This document shows positions 1-8,622 of a stretch of 64,000 nucleotides of DNA, in pieces. A program made the position numbers and the translations under genes. Source of the DNA: JBCCFC01 sp965213595 (GTDB lineage Bacteria > Chloroflexota > Anaerolineae > Caldilineales > Caldilineaceae); NCBI GenBank assembly GCA_965213595.1, contig CBDBZO010000006.1, forward strand, positions 3,472,001 to 3,536,000, in the 5' to 3' direction. The number at the start of each line of letters is the position of its first letter. Position 1 is the first letter of the stretch. Under the pieces are notes generated by a model, which was given only the letters and a program-made list of their open reading frames with translations, did not search any database and had not been told where the DNA came from.

Positions 1-909
1 GGCGAACTCTCGCCCAATCTAAAGGAATTCCTGGGCGACCAGGTTGCTCTCTCGATCTGGGACGGCGAGCGCAACGAGCAGGCCACCGGCTTCCTCGTCT
101 ACGGCCACCCCCACCTCGACGGCGAGGCGATGGACAAGCTGTCCAACCTGCGCGTGATCAGCAACTTTGGCGTCGGCGTCGACCACATCGATCTCGACGC
201 GGCGCGCGAACGCAGTATTCAAGTCGGCAACACGCCCGGCTTTGTCGACCACGCGACGGCGGACATGACCTTCGCGCTGCTAATGGCCGCCGCCCGCAAC
301 GTCATCCGCGGCGATCGCCACGCGCGCAGCCCCGAATTTGATCACTACGATCCCAACATCCTGCACGGCCAGGAAGTCCACGGCGCGACGCTTGGCATCG
401 TGGGCATGGGCAACATTGGCACGCAGGTGGCCCGCCGGGCTGCTGGCTTTGATATGACGGTGCTCTATCACAATCGACGCCGCAACGGCCTGGCCGAAGC
501 CGAGACGGGCGCACATTACCGCTCGCTCGAAGATTTGCTGCGCGAATCCGACTTCGTCACGCTTAACGTGCCGATGACGCCCGAGACGCGCAACCTGATT
601 GGCCGCGATGAACTGGCGCTGATGAAGCCGACCGCCGTGCTCGTCAACCTCGCCCGCGGCGGCGTGGTCGATCACGAAGCGCTGGTGGAGGCGCTGCGCG
701 ACGGCGCGATCTGGGCCGCCGCGCTGGACGTGACGGAGCCGGAGCCGCTGCCGAGGGATCACCCGCTGCTGGCGCTCGACAATGTCGTGATCGCGCCGCA
801 CCTGGGCAGCGCCACCGTGCAGACGCGCCGCGGCATGGCTCAGCGCACCGTCGACAACTTGATGGCGGGGCTGCGTGGCGAGGCGCTGCTCAGTTCACCG
901 CTGAATTAA
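1..909 (+). CDS. D-2-hydroxyacid dehydrogenase, 5' partial
   Basis: NAD(P)-dependent D-isomer-specific 2-hydroxyacid dehydrogenase; the reading frame is open from base 1, so the N-terminus lies outside the window. A Rossmann GMGNIG motif sits near nt 400-420. The catalytic Arg is in NLARGGVVD, the Glu in DVTEPEPLP and the His in APHLGSAT, in the usual order. Family members reduce glyoxylate, hydroxypyruvate or similar 2-keto acids; the substrate cannot be told from sequence. It ends 37 bp before a 34-nt palindrome that may end transcription. An internal ATG at 130 would delete part of the catalytic domain and is not the real start. Confidence 0.93.
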   Translation, partial: GELSPNLKEFLGDQVALSIWDGERNEQATGFLVYGHPHLDGEAMDKLSNLRVISNFGVGVDHIDLDAARERSIQVGNTPGFVDHATADMTFALLMAAARNVIRGDRHARSPEFDHYDPNILHGQEVHGATLGIVGMGNIGTQVARRAAGFDMTVLYHNRRRNGLAEAETGAHYRSLEDLLRESDFVTLNVPMTPETRNLIGRDELALMKPTAVLVNLARGGVVDHEALVEALRDGAIWAAALDVTEPEPLPRDHPLLALDNVVIAPHLGSATVQTRRGMAQRTVDNLMAGLRGEALLSSPLN

Positions 910-945
910 ATTCTGCTGTCATTTGGATCGCAGCTCAACTGTCAC

Positions 946-979
946 GCGGTACGGGCACGCCATGGCGTGCCCGTACCGC
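946..979. repeat. Family A intergenic palindrome (copy 1)
   Basis: Perfect 34-nt palindrome built on GTACGGGCACGCC followed by its reverse complement, with extra GCG/CGC at the ends. The same core recurs at 22324, 34194, 39260 and 48365, each time just after a stop codon. It could act as a bidirectional terminator or mRNA-end hairpin. Confidence 0.85.
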
Positions 980-1076
980 CCCGCCGAGATACAGATTTTT
1001 CCCTCCGGTGTCGCTCTCAACAGCAGCCGAACAAACGATAACTCTCATCCACTCTAAATTAAGACAGGAACTACCC

Positions 1077-2159
1077 ATGCCCACCCTCCTCTACATCGGC
1101 ACCTACACCAAGACGACCAGCGAAGGCATCTACGTCTATACCTTCGACCCCGAAAGCGGCGCGCTCTCGCCGCACAGCAAAGCCACCGGCATCGAAAATC
1201 CTTCCTTCCTCGCCATCGACCAGAACAACGAGCGCCTCTACGCCGTCAGCGAAAACGCGCTCGTCGGCAGCGACCTGGACAACCCAGACGTGCCCAGCGG
1301 CGGCGTCGCCGCCTTTGCCATCGACCCGCAGACCCGCGAGCTCTCCCTCCTCAACAGCCAGCCCACGCGCGGCGGCCACCCCTGCCACCTCGCCGTGGAC
1401 AGCGGGCGGCGCTGCCTGATCAGCGCCAACTACAGCAGCGGCAACGTCAACGTCGTCAAAATTGCAGAGGACGGCCGCTTTGAGAGTCAGTCGGACTTTG
1501 TGCAGCACGAGGGCAGCGGCCCCAATGAGAAGCGGCAGCAGAGCGCCCACGCCCACTCCGTCACCCTCAGCGACGACGAGCGCTTCGCCTTCATCTGCGA
1601 TTTGGGCATCGACCAAATCATGGTCTACAAAGTCGATTGGTCGATGGGCAAACTCTCGCTGCACGATGAAGTCGCGCTGCATCCCGGTGCGGGGCCGCGC
1701 CACTTTGCCTTTCACCCCAACGGTCGCGTCGCCTACGTGATCAACGAACTCGATTCCACCGTCACCGTTTTTGACTACGACGCGTCCCAGGGCAAGCTCA
1801 CCGCACGCCAGACCGTCTCCACGCTGCCGGACGATTTTGAGGGCGGCACCACTGCCGACGTCCACGTCTCGCCGGACGGCCGCTTCCTCTATGGCTCCAA
1901 CCGCGGCCACGACAGCATCGCCATTTTCGCCATCGATGAAGAAACGGGCGAGCTAGAGGCGCGCGGTCACGAGTCCACGCGCGGTCGCACGCCGCGTAAC
2001 TTTGCGCTGTCGCCGAGCGGGGACTTTCTGCTGGCGGCCAATCAGGATACGGATAACGTGGTCGTCTACCGGGTGGACAAAGAGACGGGGACGCTGTCGG
2101 CAACGGGGGAGGAAATCAGCGTGCCGATGCCGGTCTGCCTAAAGTTTGTAGAGGCGTAG
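1077..2159 (+). CDS. Lactonase family beta-propeller protein (6-phosphogluconolactonase-like)
   Basis: A 360-aa seven-bladed propeller protein of the YkgB/Pgl lactonase family (COG2706). It starts MPTLLYIGTYT, the typical first strand, and carries repeated blades of the form SPDGRFLYGSNRG and SPSGDFLLAANQ. The family includes enzymes that hydrolyse 6-phosphogluconolactone, but many members have other lactone substrates, so the exact role is open. ATG 1077 is preferred over upstream in-frame starts because AGGAA lies 6-10 bases before it and the lactonase homology begins there. No signal peptide is visible, so it is probably cytosolic. The stop codon is part of a 28-nt palindrome. Confidence 0.88.
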   Translation: MPTLLYIGTYTKTTSEGIYVYTFDPESGALSPHSKATGIENPSFLAIDQNNERLYAVSENALVGSDLDNPDVPSGGVAAFAIDPQTRELSLLNSQPTRGGHPCHLAVDSGRRCLISANYSSGNVNVVKIAEDGRFESQSDFVQHEGSGPNEKRQQSAHAHSVTLSDDERFAFICDLGIDQIMVYKVDWSMGKLSLHDEVALHPGAGPRHFAFHPNGRVAYVINELDSTVTVFDYDASQGKLTARQTVSTLPDDFEGGTTADVHVSPDGRFLYGSNRGHDSIAIFAIDEETGELEARGHESTRGRTPRNFALSPSGDFLLAANQDTDNVVVYRVDKETGTLSATGEEISVPMPVCLKFVEA

Positions 2160-2183
2160 TGGGAGGGCGCGCCCTCCCACTAC
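2156..2183. terminator. Family B palindrome at the lactonase stop codon
   Basis: Perfect 28-nt palindrome: GTAGTGGGAGGGCG and its reverse complement. It includes the TAG stop of the lactonase gene. A related palindrome with a different arm sequence but the same GTAGTGG...CCACTAC ends and GGGCGCGCCC centre occurs at 25361-25392. Likely a transcript-end hairpin; there is no long T-run. Confidence 0.7.
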
Positions 2184-2241
2184 GCTTTCATTCGGGAAAC
2201 CACAGCACCGCGCGCGATAACCCAATCGGTTACCATGCAAG

Positions 2242-2267
2242 CAGCCCGCTTTTCAAAAAGCGGGCTG
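2242..2267. terminator. Hairpin upstream of the small acetyltransferase gene
   Basis: Inverted repeat CAGCCCGCTTTT / AAAAGCGGGCTG with a short CA loop, 32 nt before the next ATG. Probably a terminator or leader hairpin; a clear T-tract is absent. Confidence 0.5.
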
Positions 2268-2298
2268 TGAACCTGTAAAACGCTGAAAGGAATCCGAA

Positions 2299-2610
2299 AT
2301 GAACGTCAATGTAGAAAGCTTAACCGTCGAGCGCAACGAGGAACAGCGCCGCTTCGAAATCGCGCTGGACGGCAAAGTCGCGCTGGCCGACTATCACCTG
2401 CGCGAAGCCGCAGACGGCACGCCCGAAATCGTCTTCCCACACACCGAAGTCCCGCCTGAGTTCGAGGGCCGGGGCATTGGCTCCAAGCTCGTGCGCGGCG
2501 CGCTGGACTACGCCCGCGAGCAAGGGCTGCGCGTTGTGCCGGCGTGTCCCTTTGTGGCGGCATATATTCAGCGACACGAAGAGTATCAGGATTTGGTGGG
2601 GAAGCGGTAG
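2299..2610 (+). CDS. Small GNAT-fold N-acetyltransferase (COG2388 type)
   Basis: A 103-aa single-domain protein of the YjdJ/COG2388 group of minimal GCN5-like acetyltransferases. The motif EFEGRGIGSKLVRGALDYA, around residues 54-72, matches the acetyl-CoA pyrophosphate loop (RGIGSxL), and VVPACPFVAAYI(x)H is the usual C-terminal signature. The substrate is unknown in most family members. AAAGGA lies about 7 bases before the ATG. It appears monocistronic: a hairpin precedes it and a GTCACC...GGTGAC inverted repeat follows its stop. Confidence 0.85.
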   Translation: MNVNVESLTVERNEEQRRFEIALDGKVALADYHLREAADGTPEIVFPHTEVPPEFEGRGIGSKLVRGALDYAREQGLRVVPACPFVAAYIQRHEEYQDLVGKR

Positions 2611-2634
2611 GTCACCTTTGCTCCACAAGGTGAC
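2611..2634. repeat. GTCACCTT...AAGGTGAC inverted repeat
   Basis: 8-bp arms around TGCTCCAC, directly after the acetyltransferase stop. Related GTCACC/GGTGAC inverted repeats lie at 5605-5628 and 5688-5711, so this is a third small palindrome family in the window. Confidence 0.6.
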
Positions 2635-2717
2635 AGAGAGGGCGGTATCCGACGTTGTGCAGAATTAGGTACATCGTGGGACACGTCCAGCATGTCACGC
2701 AGCAAAGCATACGTGAG

Positions 2718-3413
2718 CTACTCTCCGCGCTGATTGTGCAGCCCCACCAGCCGCCCGATCAGCACGGCGACGTAAAGCGTGCCGATGTTCGCCTCCGTCG
2801 CCGCCAGCACGCGTGCCCACGGCGTCACGGGGCGAATGTCGCCGTAGCCGAGGGTGGCGAGGGTGACGAAGCTGTAGTAGCTCATCTGCTGCCAGGTGAA
2901 GGTCGCGCCGTCGGGCTGGGCCGGGTCGAGAAACGAGCCGGGGTGCAGCACCTCCAGCAGCATCATCCCCGAAATAAAGGCGTTGCCAATCAAGATATAG
3001 ATGGTGATGCCTGCGTAGAGCGCGCCTCGGGTGACGGAACCGCAGGCGAAGATGAATTCGAGCAGGATCAGAATGAGGATGATGTCGAAGAGAGTGAGCA
3101 TGGCATAGGTCGCCACGTCCAGCCAGGGCCAGTCCACGCCGCGCACCCAAGGGATGCCGACGGCCAAAGTCGCCAGCATCACCGTGATCGAGAGCAAAAA
3201 GCGCGCGCGGGTGACGCTTGCCACATAAACGCCTGCGCCCAGCAGCACGATGTAGGCGGCCAAATAAACTGTGGCCCACATCTCGTTGATCAGCGAAATG
3301 GGATAGCCAAGGTTGAGCGCGAGCGCGGCGGTAAAGAGATAGACGACGCGCCCGCGCACGGCGTCCGTCGAATCTTGGACAGTGGAAAAGCTGAGCGATT
3401 GGCTGGCGTTCAT
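2718..3413 (-). CDS. Two-pore-domain type K+ channel (Ion_trans_2)
   Basis: Membrane protein of about 231 aa with several hydrophobic segments and a C-terminal pore unit. The selectivity filter reads TLGYGD, preceded by the pore helix YYSFVTLA and followed by a final transmembrane helix. This is the signature of an Ion_trans_2 potassium channel subunit. The N-terminal half holds about four more helices and no voltage-sensor Arg ladder is evident. Start chosen at 3413 (MNASQ); an in-frame ATG at 3425 would add four residues. No RCK/TrkA-N domain follows. It is divergent to the ASCH gene, with 38 bp between the starts. Confidence 0.85.
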   Translation of the reverse strand: MNASQSLSFSTVQDSTDAVRGRVVYLFTAALALNLGYPISLINEMWATVYLAAYIVLLGAGVYVASVTRARFLLSITVMLATLAVGIPWVRGVDWPWLDVATYAMLTLFDIILILILLEFIFACGSVTRGALYAGITIYILIGNAFISGMMLLEVLHPGSFLDPAQPDGATFTWQQMSYYSFVTLATLGYGDIRPVTPWARVLAATEANIGTLYVAVLIGRLVGLHNQRGE

Positions 3414-3451
3414 GGGTAGTACCACTGTAAGAAATTCCGAAGGACACCATT

Positions 3452-3940
3452 ATGACCGACACCCAAAGCTTCTGGCAAGCCTATCTCAACACGTTGCCCA
3501 TGCCGCCTGATTCCGCACTCCTTGATCCCGCAGCGCCGCCCGAAGCCTGGAGCTTTGGCGACAGCCCTCGGATGGCGAACGCGCTGGGCAGCCTTGTCCA
3601 GCGCGGCGTCAAAACGGCGACCTGTAGCGCGCTCTGGGCGTATGATGCGGATGGTGAGCCGCTGCCCCAGGTTGGCGAGTTGAGCATCATCCTGGACGGC
3701 GCCGACCAGCCGCTCTGCGTGGTTGAAACAACTGAAGTCGCCGTTCGCCCCTTCAACAAAGTCGACGCGCAATTTGCCCGCGATGAAGGCGAAGGTGACC
3801 GCACGCTCGCCTATTGGCGGCAAGCACACGAACGGTTTTTTACCCGCTCGCTTGCTTCCATGGGCCGCAAGTTTAGCGAGACGATGCCGCTCGTCTGCGA
3901 ACGCTTTCGCGTGGTGTACCCAATTGGAAATTGGAATTAA
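3452..3940 (+). CDS. ASCH domain-containing protein
   Basis: 162 aa. The order WSFGDSPRMANALGSLVQRGVKTATCSALW, then ELSIILDGADQPLCVVETTEV, then EGEGDRTLAYWRQAHERFF is characteristic of ASCH proteins (PUA-like fold, RNA-associated; some members are amidohydrolases acting on acetylated nucleosides). AAGGA lies about 7 bases before the ATG. The 3' end overlaps the possible upstream TTG of the methyltransferase and is 8 bp from its preferred ATG, so the two are probably co-transcribed. Function in the cell is not predictable beyond the fold. Confidence 0.85.
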   Translation: MTDTQSFWQAYLNTLPMPPDSALLDPAAPPEAWSFGDSPRMANALGSLVQRGVKTATCSALWAYDADGEPLPQVGELSIILDGADQPLCVVETTEVAVRPFNKVDAQFARDEGEGDRTLAYWRQAHERFFTRSLASMGRKFSETMPLVCERFRVVYPIGNWN

Positions 3941-3948
3941 AAGCAAAA

Positions 3949-4698
3949 ATGACCGGTCAACTCTACCTCGATGGCGCGCTCTACGATCGCCTCCTCACCG
4001 GCAGCACGGACTCGCGGCAAATCTGGCTGGATTTTGCAGCGCGCTACGGCAGGCCCATCCTTGAACTCGCCAGCGGCACGGGGCGCGTGAGCATCCCGCT
4101 GGCCCAAAGTGGCTTTAACGTGACGGGCCTCGAACTCGCGCCGCCCATGCTGGCCGAGGCGCAGCGCAAGGCGGTCGCCGCCGATATTGACGTGACGTGG
4201 GTGCAGGGCGACATGCGCGGCTTTGAGCTGAATCGCCGATTCTCGCTCGTCATTTTGCCCAACAACACGCTTTGTCACCTCTACACGCTGGCCGATTTCG
4301 AGGCGTGCATGGCCGCCGTGCATCGACATCTACAATCGGATGGGCATTTTATCGTCGAAGTTTTTGTCCCCAACCTCGACGTGCTGCGCCGTGTCCCCGA
4401 CGACCGCCAGCCGTTCGCCCACATTGCTGCACTCGATGGCAGCGATGAGCTGGTCGTCACGCAGACCGCGCGTTACGATGCGGCCACGCAGATGCGCCAC
4501 ATCACGCTCTACTACCAGTTGCCCAATCGAGATGAGGCGCTAACGGGCGACCTCAATATGCGCATGTACTTCCCGCGGGAGCTGGACGCACTCTTTCGCT
4601 ACAACGGCTTCACCGTTGAGCACAAATACGGTGGCCTGGATCTACGCCCCTTTGACGCCGATTCGCCCACACAAATTTTTGTGCTCACGCCAAATTAA
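3949..4698 (+). CDS. Class I SAM-dependent methyltransferase
   Basis: 249-aa Rossmann methyltransferase. Motif I is ILELASGTGRVSIPLA (around residues 38-53), the acidic residue after strand 2 is in VTGLELAPPML, and WVQGDMRGFEL provides motif III. The substrate is unknown. ATG 3949 is preferred over a TTG 18 bases upstream that lies inside the ASCH gene. Eight bases separate the ASCH stop from this ATG, so it is likely an operon of two. Confidence 0.85.
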   Translation: MTGQLYLDGALYDRLLTGSTDSRQIWLDFAARYGRPILELASGTGRVSIPLAQSGFNVTGLELAPPMLAEAQRKAVAADIDVTWVQGDMRGFELNRRFSLVILPNNTLCHLYTLADFEACMAAVHRHLQSDGHFIVEVFVPNLDVLRRVPDDRQPFAHIAALDGSDELVVTQTARYDAATQMRHITLYYQLPNRDEALTGDLNMRMYFPRELDALFRYNGFTVEHKYGGLDLRPFDADSPTQIFVLTPN

Positions 4699-4783
4699 GG
4701 AACCATCCGCCCAACCCAGACGTTCTGCCGGTAGCTCACAAGTTGGTTGTGAGCATCCCATGATTTGTTCCCAGGAGGAAACA

Positions 4784-5578
4784 ATGCAGAAAAATTTGTG
4801 GCGAACAGGCTTGGTGGCGACCGTCGCGGTGGTGACTGTGGCGGCGGCAGCGGCGTTTGGCTTTAGCAATTCGAGCACGTTGGCGGCGACCAGCGGCGCG
4901 GCGCTTGCCCAGCAGACCGTGCCCCAAGCGTCGACGATTACGGTCAGCGGCTACGGCAGCGCCAGCGCGCCCGCCGACGAAGTCTTCGTGCGGCTGACGA
5001 CCGGCGGCGAATCGAGCTACGGGCCAAGCGGCCCGGAGTTTGAGCCCATGGACGAGCGCGACATGCAGACGATGGTCGATCTGCTGGTGGAGGCTGGCGT
5101 GGATGAGAACACGATTTTCACCGACAGCTTTGCGCGCAGCAACTACGGCAGCTATCCCGCGGGCGAGGTTAGCTTTACTTACGGCGAGCCGGGCAACCTG
5201 AACGAGTTTCTGGGCGACTATCAGAGCGAGATGGAGAGCAGCCGCGGCCCGCAGGTCGGCGCTGGCGCGGCCATCTTCCTGATCGACGACTGCGCCGCTA
5301 CCGAGACGGAAGCGATCCAGATGGCGCTGGAGGATGCGCGGTCACGCGCCGAACGCATGGCCACCGAAGCGGGCGTCGAGCTGGGCGAAATCGTCTCGCT
5401 CAGCGAAGGGCCGACGGGGGCGATTGAGGTCTTTGGCTCCTCCGCCACCGGCGGCTGCGCGGCCATTGAGGCGGCCACGCGCCAGTCGTCCTTTGGCATC
5501 GGCGGGCCGGGGCTGAACTCCGCTGATCGGGTGGACGTGTCGGTGGTGGTGCAGGTGGTCTACGCCATGGCGGAGTAG
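4784..5578 (+). CDS. Secreted SIMPL-domain (DUF541) protein
   Basis: 264 aa. The N-terminus MQKNLWRTG plus a long Val/Ala-rich hydrophobic run looks like a signal peptide or anchor. The mature part starts with ITVSGYGSASAPADEVFVRLT, the classic SIMPL/DUF541 opening, and ends with DRVDVSVVVQVVYAM. DUF541 proteins are periplasmic or cell-surface and of unclear role (BP26/OMP28-like oligomers). AGGAGG is 6 bases before ATG 4784, which excludes the longer upstream frame. A hairpin terminator candidate follows at 5730. Confidence 0.87.
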   Translation: MQKNLWRTGLVATVAVVTVAAAAAFGFSNSSTLAATSGAALAQQTVPQASTITVSGYGSASAPADEVFVRLTTGGESSYGPSGPEFEPMDERDMQTMVDLLVEAGVDENTIFTDSFARSNYGSYPAGEVSFTYGEPGNLNEFLGDYQSEMESSRGPQVGAGAAIFLIDDCAATETEAIQMALEDARSRAERMATEAGVELGEIVSLSEGPTGAIEVFGSSATGGCAAIEAATRQSSFGIGGPGLNSADRVDVSVVVQVVYAMAE

Positions 5579-5729
5579 CGCAAGCTGTTTGCCTTGAGCC
5601 GTAGGTCACCCATGCTCCGTTAGGTGACAACCATTGTACTCCCCCAAACCGTGGAAAATCCAAGCGATGGTTGGACAGAGCATTTCCGTCACCTTGCGAA
5701 GCAAAGGTGACCTGCGTGATACCTCAAGC

Positions 5730-5761
5730 GCCTGCCGGATTGAATCCGGCGGGCGTTGTTT
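5730..5761 (+). terminator. Candidate intrinsic terminator
   Basis: Stem GCCTGCCGGAT / ATCCGGCGGGC with a TGA loop, followed by GTTGTTTATAAAA. It lies downstream of the SIMPL gene and a GTCACC palindrome pair and upstream of the SLC12-like gene. Confidence 0.6.
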
Positions 5762-5804
5762 ATAAAACGCGATAAATCAAGTATAATTCCACGTAACTGG
5801 CCAG

Positions 5805-5846
5805 CCCTCACCCCCAACCCCTCTCCCAGGATGGGAGAGGGGAGCC
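5805..5846. repeat. CCCTCACCCC / CTCTCCC...GGGAGAGG repeat
   Basis: CCCTCACCCCCAACCC followed by CTCTCCCAGGAT and GGGAGAGGGG. This intergenic repeat type is widespread in many bacterial genomes; it forms a hairpin and is not gene-specific. Confidence 0.65.
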
Positions 5847-5953
5847 GTTCTCTTCGTCGTCACAAAGAGATCTGGGCAGGAGTCTGAATAGTTACAATTC
5901 CACTACGTTACTTTCGCCCTTCATCCTCACCCATCAATTTACGGAGACTCCAG

Positions 5954-8221
5954 ATGTTCAACCTCACCGACGATGCCCAGCGTGTGCCCGGCCAGCAGGA
6001 TATGGAGCCAAAGGATATTCAGGAGCAGGTCGAAGAGCACGAGGCGGCCAAGCCCAAAAAATTTGGCACCTTTGGCGGCGTCTTTACGCCCACGCTGCTG
6101 ACGATCCTGGGCGTGATCATGTATCTGCGCGAAGGCTGGGTCGTGGGCAACGCGGGGCTGGGCGGCGCCTTTCTAATCATCCTGCTCTCGTTCACGATTA
6201 CCGGCTGCACCGGGCTGTCGATGTCCTCGCTCGTCTCCAACATTCGCGTGGGCGCGGGCGGCGCCTTCTCGATGATCTCGCAGTCGCTCGGTCTCGAAGT
6301 CGGCGGGGCCGTTGGCCTGCCGCTCTACTTTTCGCAGGCGCTGGCGGTGACGATGTACATCTTTGGCTTTCGCGCGGGCTGGCTCACCATCCCCTTCTTC
6401 GCGGGCCACCCGCCGCTGCTGGTCGACTTGGCCGTCTTCGCCGTGATCATCGGCATTGCCTTTATCAGCACCGGGCTGGCCTTTCGCGTGCAGTACTTTA
6501 TCCTCGCCATCATTATCCTCTCGCTCGTCTCGATTGCCGCCGCCGCTTTTACCGGCTCGATGCAGTATCCCGTGCAGTGGTGGGGCGAATTCCCCGGTGC
6601 GCCGCCAGACTTCTCCGGCATCAGCTTCTGGGGCGTCTTCGCCGTCTTCTTCCCGGCGGCCACGGGCATCATGGCCGGGGCCAACATGTCCGGCGACTTG
6701 GAAAATCCGCGGCGCAGCATCCCCATCGGCACGATGTCGGCCATCGGCATCAGCCTGGTTATCTACCTGGTGCTGGCCTACTGGCTGGCGCGCTCGGCCA
6801 CCTCGGACGAGCTGCTCAACAACTACACGATCATGATCGACCGCGCCTTCTGGAGCCCGGCGGTGCTGGCCGGCCTGCTGGCGGCGACCTTCTCCTCGGC
6901 GCTGGCCTCGTTCGTGGGCGCGCCGCGCATCCTGCAGGCGCTGGGCGCGCACAGCATCCTGCCCGCCGGCGACTGGTTCGCCGCGCGCGACAACCGCAAC
7001 GAGCCGCGCAACGCCACCATCATCACCGCCGTGCTCGTGCTGGCCGGGCTGATGTTGCGCAGCCTCAACGCCATCGCCCCGCTGATTTCAATGATTTTCC
7101 TGATTACCTACGCTACCGTTAATCTCGTCGTCTTTATCGAGCAGAGCCTGGGGCTGCTGAGCTTCCGCCCGCTGCTGCGCATTCCGCGCGCCGTGCCGCT
7201 GCTGGGGCTGCTGGGCTGCGTCTTTGTGATGGTCATCATCAATCCCGTCGTCAGCGTGATTGCGGCGGCGGTGGTGGTGGGGCTCTACTTTGTGCTCGTC
7301 AACCGCAAGCTGGACGCACCCTTTGGCGACGTGCGCAGCGGGCTCTTTGTCGCCCTGGCGGAGTGGGCGGCCAAGCGCGTCAAGCTCTCCCGCTCCACCT
7401 CCGAACGCGCGTGGAAGCCCAACATTCTGCTGCCCACGGATGATGCGGCCAAAGTGCGCGGCGTCTTCCGGCTGGTCTACCACCTGGCCTATCCCGTCGG
7501 CTCGGTCAAGCTGCTGGGCATCACCCCGCGCGCTGTCGCGCCGGAGATGGAGGCCGAGCTGAGGGAGTCGCAGTTTGCCCTGCAGGAGGAGGGCGTCTTT
7601 GCCTCGTCCAGCGTGCTCTCGTCCAACAGCTTCCCGGACGGTATCGAGGCCGCGATGCAGGCGCTGAGCGGCTCCTTCTTTCGCCCCAATTTGCTCTTTC
7701 TCGAGCTGCCCGGCGACCCAGTGCTGCACGATGAGCTAAACGACCTCGTCGACGAAGCCACGCGCAAGCGGCTGGGCGTTGCCATCATCGTCGAGCACCC
7801 CGAAGCGCGGCTGGGCCAGCGCAAGCGCGTCAACCTCTGGCTGCCCGATCAGGGGCCGGCGTGGGATTTGCAGATGGAGTTCGAGAATCTCGATCTCGCC
7901 ATCCTGCTCGCCTACCGCATGATGGACAGCTGGGACGGCGAGCTCACCGTGATCCAGGCCGTCGAGCGGCGGGCGGATCGCGAGCGGGCACAGCAGTTTT
8001 TGGCGCGCTTGGTCGATCTGGCGCGGCTGCCCGCCAAAACCGCCGTCCATGTCGCCGAGGGCGACTTTGGCCGCTATGCGCCGGATGCCCCGCGCGCCGA
8101 CCTCAACATCTTCCCCCTGCCGGAGCGGCTCGACGCCAGCTTTATGTGGTACCTGCGCGACACGACCGGCGCCTCCTGCCTCTTCACCCGCGACAGCGGC
8201 GAGGAGAGCGCGCTGGCGTGA
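5954..8221 (+). CDS. SLC12-like cation-chloride / APC-superfamily transporter
   Basis: 755 aa. A hydrophilic N-terminus of about 35 residues is followed by some 11-12 transmembrane helices (roughly residues 40-470) and a soluble C-terminal domain of about 280 residues. The first helix region GTFGGVFTPTLLTILGVIMYLREG and the NMSGDLENPRRSIPIGT segment are hallmarks of the Na-K-Cl/K-Cl cotransporter (SLC12) branch. The C-terminal part resembles the cytosolic SLC12 domain. Likely ions are K+, Na+ and Cl-, but bacterial homologues are poorly characterised and some move amino acids. GGAGA lies 10 bases before the ATG. Confidence 0.87.
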   Translation: MFNLTDDAQRVPGQQDMEPKDIQEQVEEHEAAKPKKFGTFGGVFTPTLLTILGVIMYLREGWVVGNAGLGGAFLIILLSFTITGCTGLSMSSLVSNIRVGAGGAFSMISQSLGLEVGGAVGLPLYFSQALAVTMYIFGFRAGWLTIPFFAGHPPLLVDLAVFAVIIGIAFISTGLAFRVQYFILAIIILSLVSIAAAAFTGSMQYPVQWWGEFPGAPPDFSGISFWGVFAVFFPAATGIMAGANMSGDLENPRRSIPIGTMSAIGISLVIYLVLAYWLARSATSDELLNNYTIMIDRAFWSPAVLAGLLAATFSSALASFVGAPRILQALGAHSILPAGDWFAARDNRNEPRNATIITAVLVLAGLMLRSLNAIAPLISMIFLITYATVNLVVFIEQSLGLLSFRPLLRIPRAVPLLGLLGCVFVMVIINPVVSVIAAAVVVGLYFVLVNRKLDAPFGDVRSGLFVALAEWAAKRVKLSRSTSERAWKPNILLPTDDAAKVRGVFRLVYHLAYPVGSVKLLGITPRAVAPEMEAELRESQFALQEEGVFASSSVLSSNSFPDGIEAAMQALSGSFFRPNLLFLELPGDPVLHDELNDLVDEATRKRLGVAIIVEHPEARLGQRKRVNLWLPDQGPAWDLQMEFENLDLAILLAYRMMDSWDGELTVIQAVERRADRERAQQFLARLVDLARLPAKTAVHVAEGDFGRYAPDAPRADLNIFPLPERLDASFMWYLRDTTGASCLFTRDSGEESALA

Positions 8222-8622
8222 TGACAAAGCAGCTTTGGGAAACCAAGAAATTTAACGCGGAGGCGCGGAGGGCTGTTCGTAGGCAATGATCACTCCGCAG
8301 CGTCAGTACAGCGTCAAGCAAGTTCTGATGGGTTGCGTAGGCGCTGCTTCCAGCTGCGCAATCGTGACGTACCCCTTCGGTATTTAACTCCTCACAATTT
8401 TGCCGACGATAAGCAAATGACTTTTTGTACGTTGGGCGAGAAAATTGCAAATGATGAATGGTGAATTGCTAGTGGTGGATGAGCCGAATAACGTCATCCC
8501 TTACGTGCGGCAAAGTCTGGAACACGTTGCGCGCGGCATGCCGTTTAGTGAAGAAGGCTGGCGCTAATTGTGGCGAATGCGACGGCGCGAATGCGTCACC
8601 GCTGTCGCCATCGGTGCGCGCA
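8222..8622. other. Gene-poor interval after the transporter
   Basis: Holds one arm of the TTAACGCGGAGGCGCGGAGG repeat (8252-8272) without its partner arm, and a 38-codon ORF at 8451-8567. No longer ORF on either strand has family resemblance. It looks like decayed or spacer sequence. Confidence 0.5.
8451..8567 (+). CDS. Possible 38-aa small protein or gene remnant
   Basis: Short ORF starting MMNGELLVVDEP and ending RGMPFSEEGWR. It has an acceptable codon pattern and an ATG-ATG start, but no clear ribosome-binding site. It could be the tail of a decayed antitoxin-like or regulatory gene, or a chance frame. It converges with the P450 gene on the opposite strand, 55 bp away. Confidence 0.25.
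   Translation: MMNGELLVVDEPNNVIPYVRQSLEHVARGMPFSEEGWR

Larger units (their letters stand above)
5579..5953. other. Gene-free interval with four repeat or hairpin elements
   Basis: Holds GTCACC/GGTGAC inverted repeats (5605-5628, 5688-5711), a terminator-like hairpin (5730-5754) and a CCCTCACCCC...CTCTCCC...GGGAGAGGGG repeat (5805-5846). TATAAT at 5782-5787 could be the -10 of the transporter promoter, but no good -35 is seen. No ORF is supportable. Confidence 0.6.

Noticed and set aside
4616..4783. N-terminal extension of the SIMPL protein
   Set aside because: It overlaps the methyltransferase gene and would bury the signal peptide; AGGAGG marks ATG 4784.
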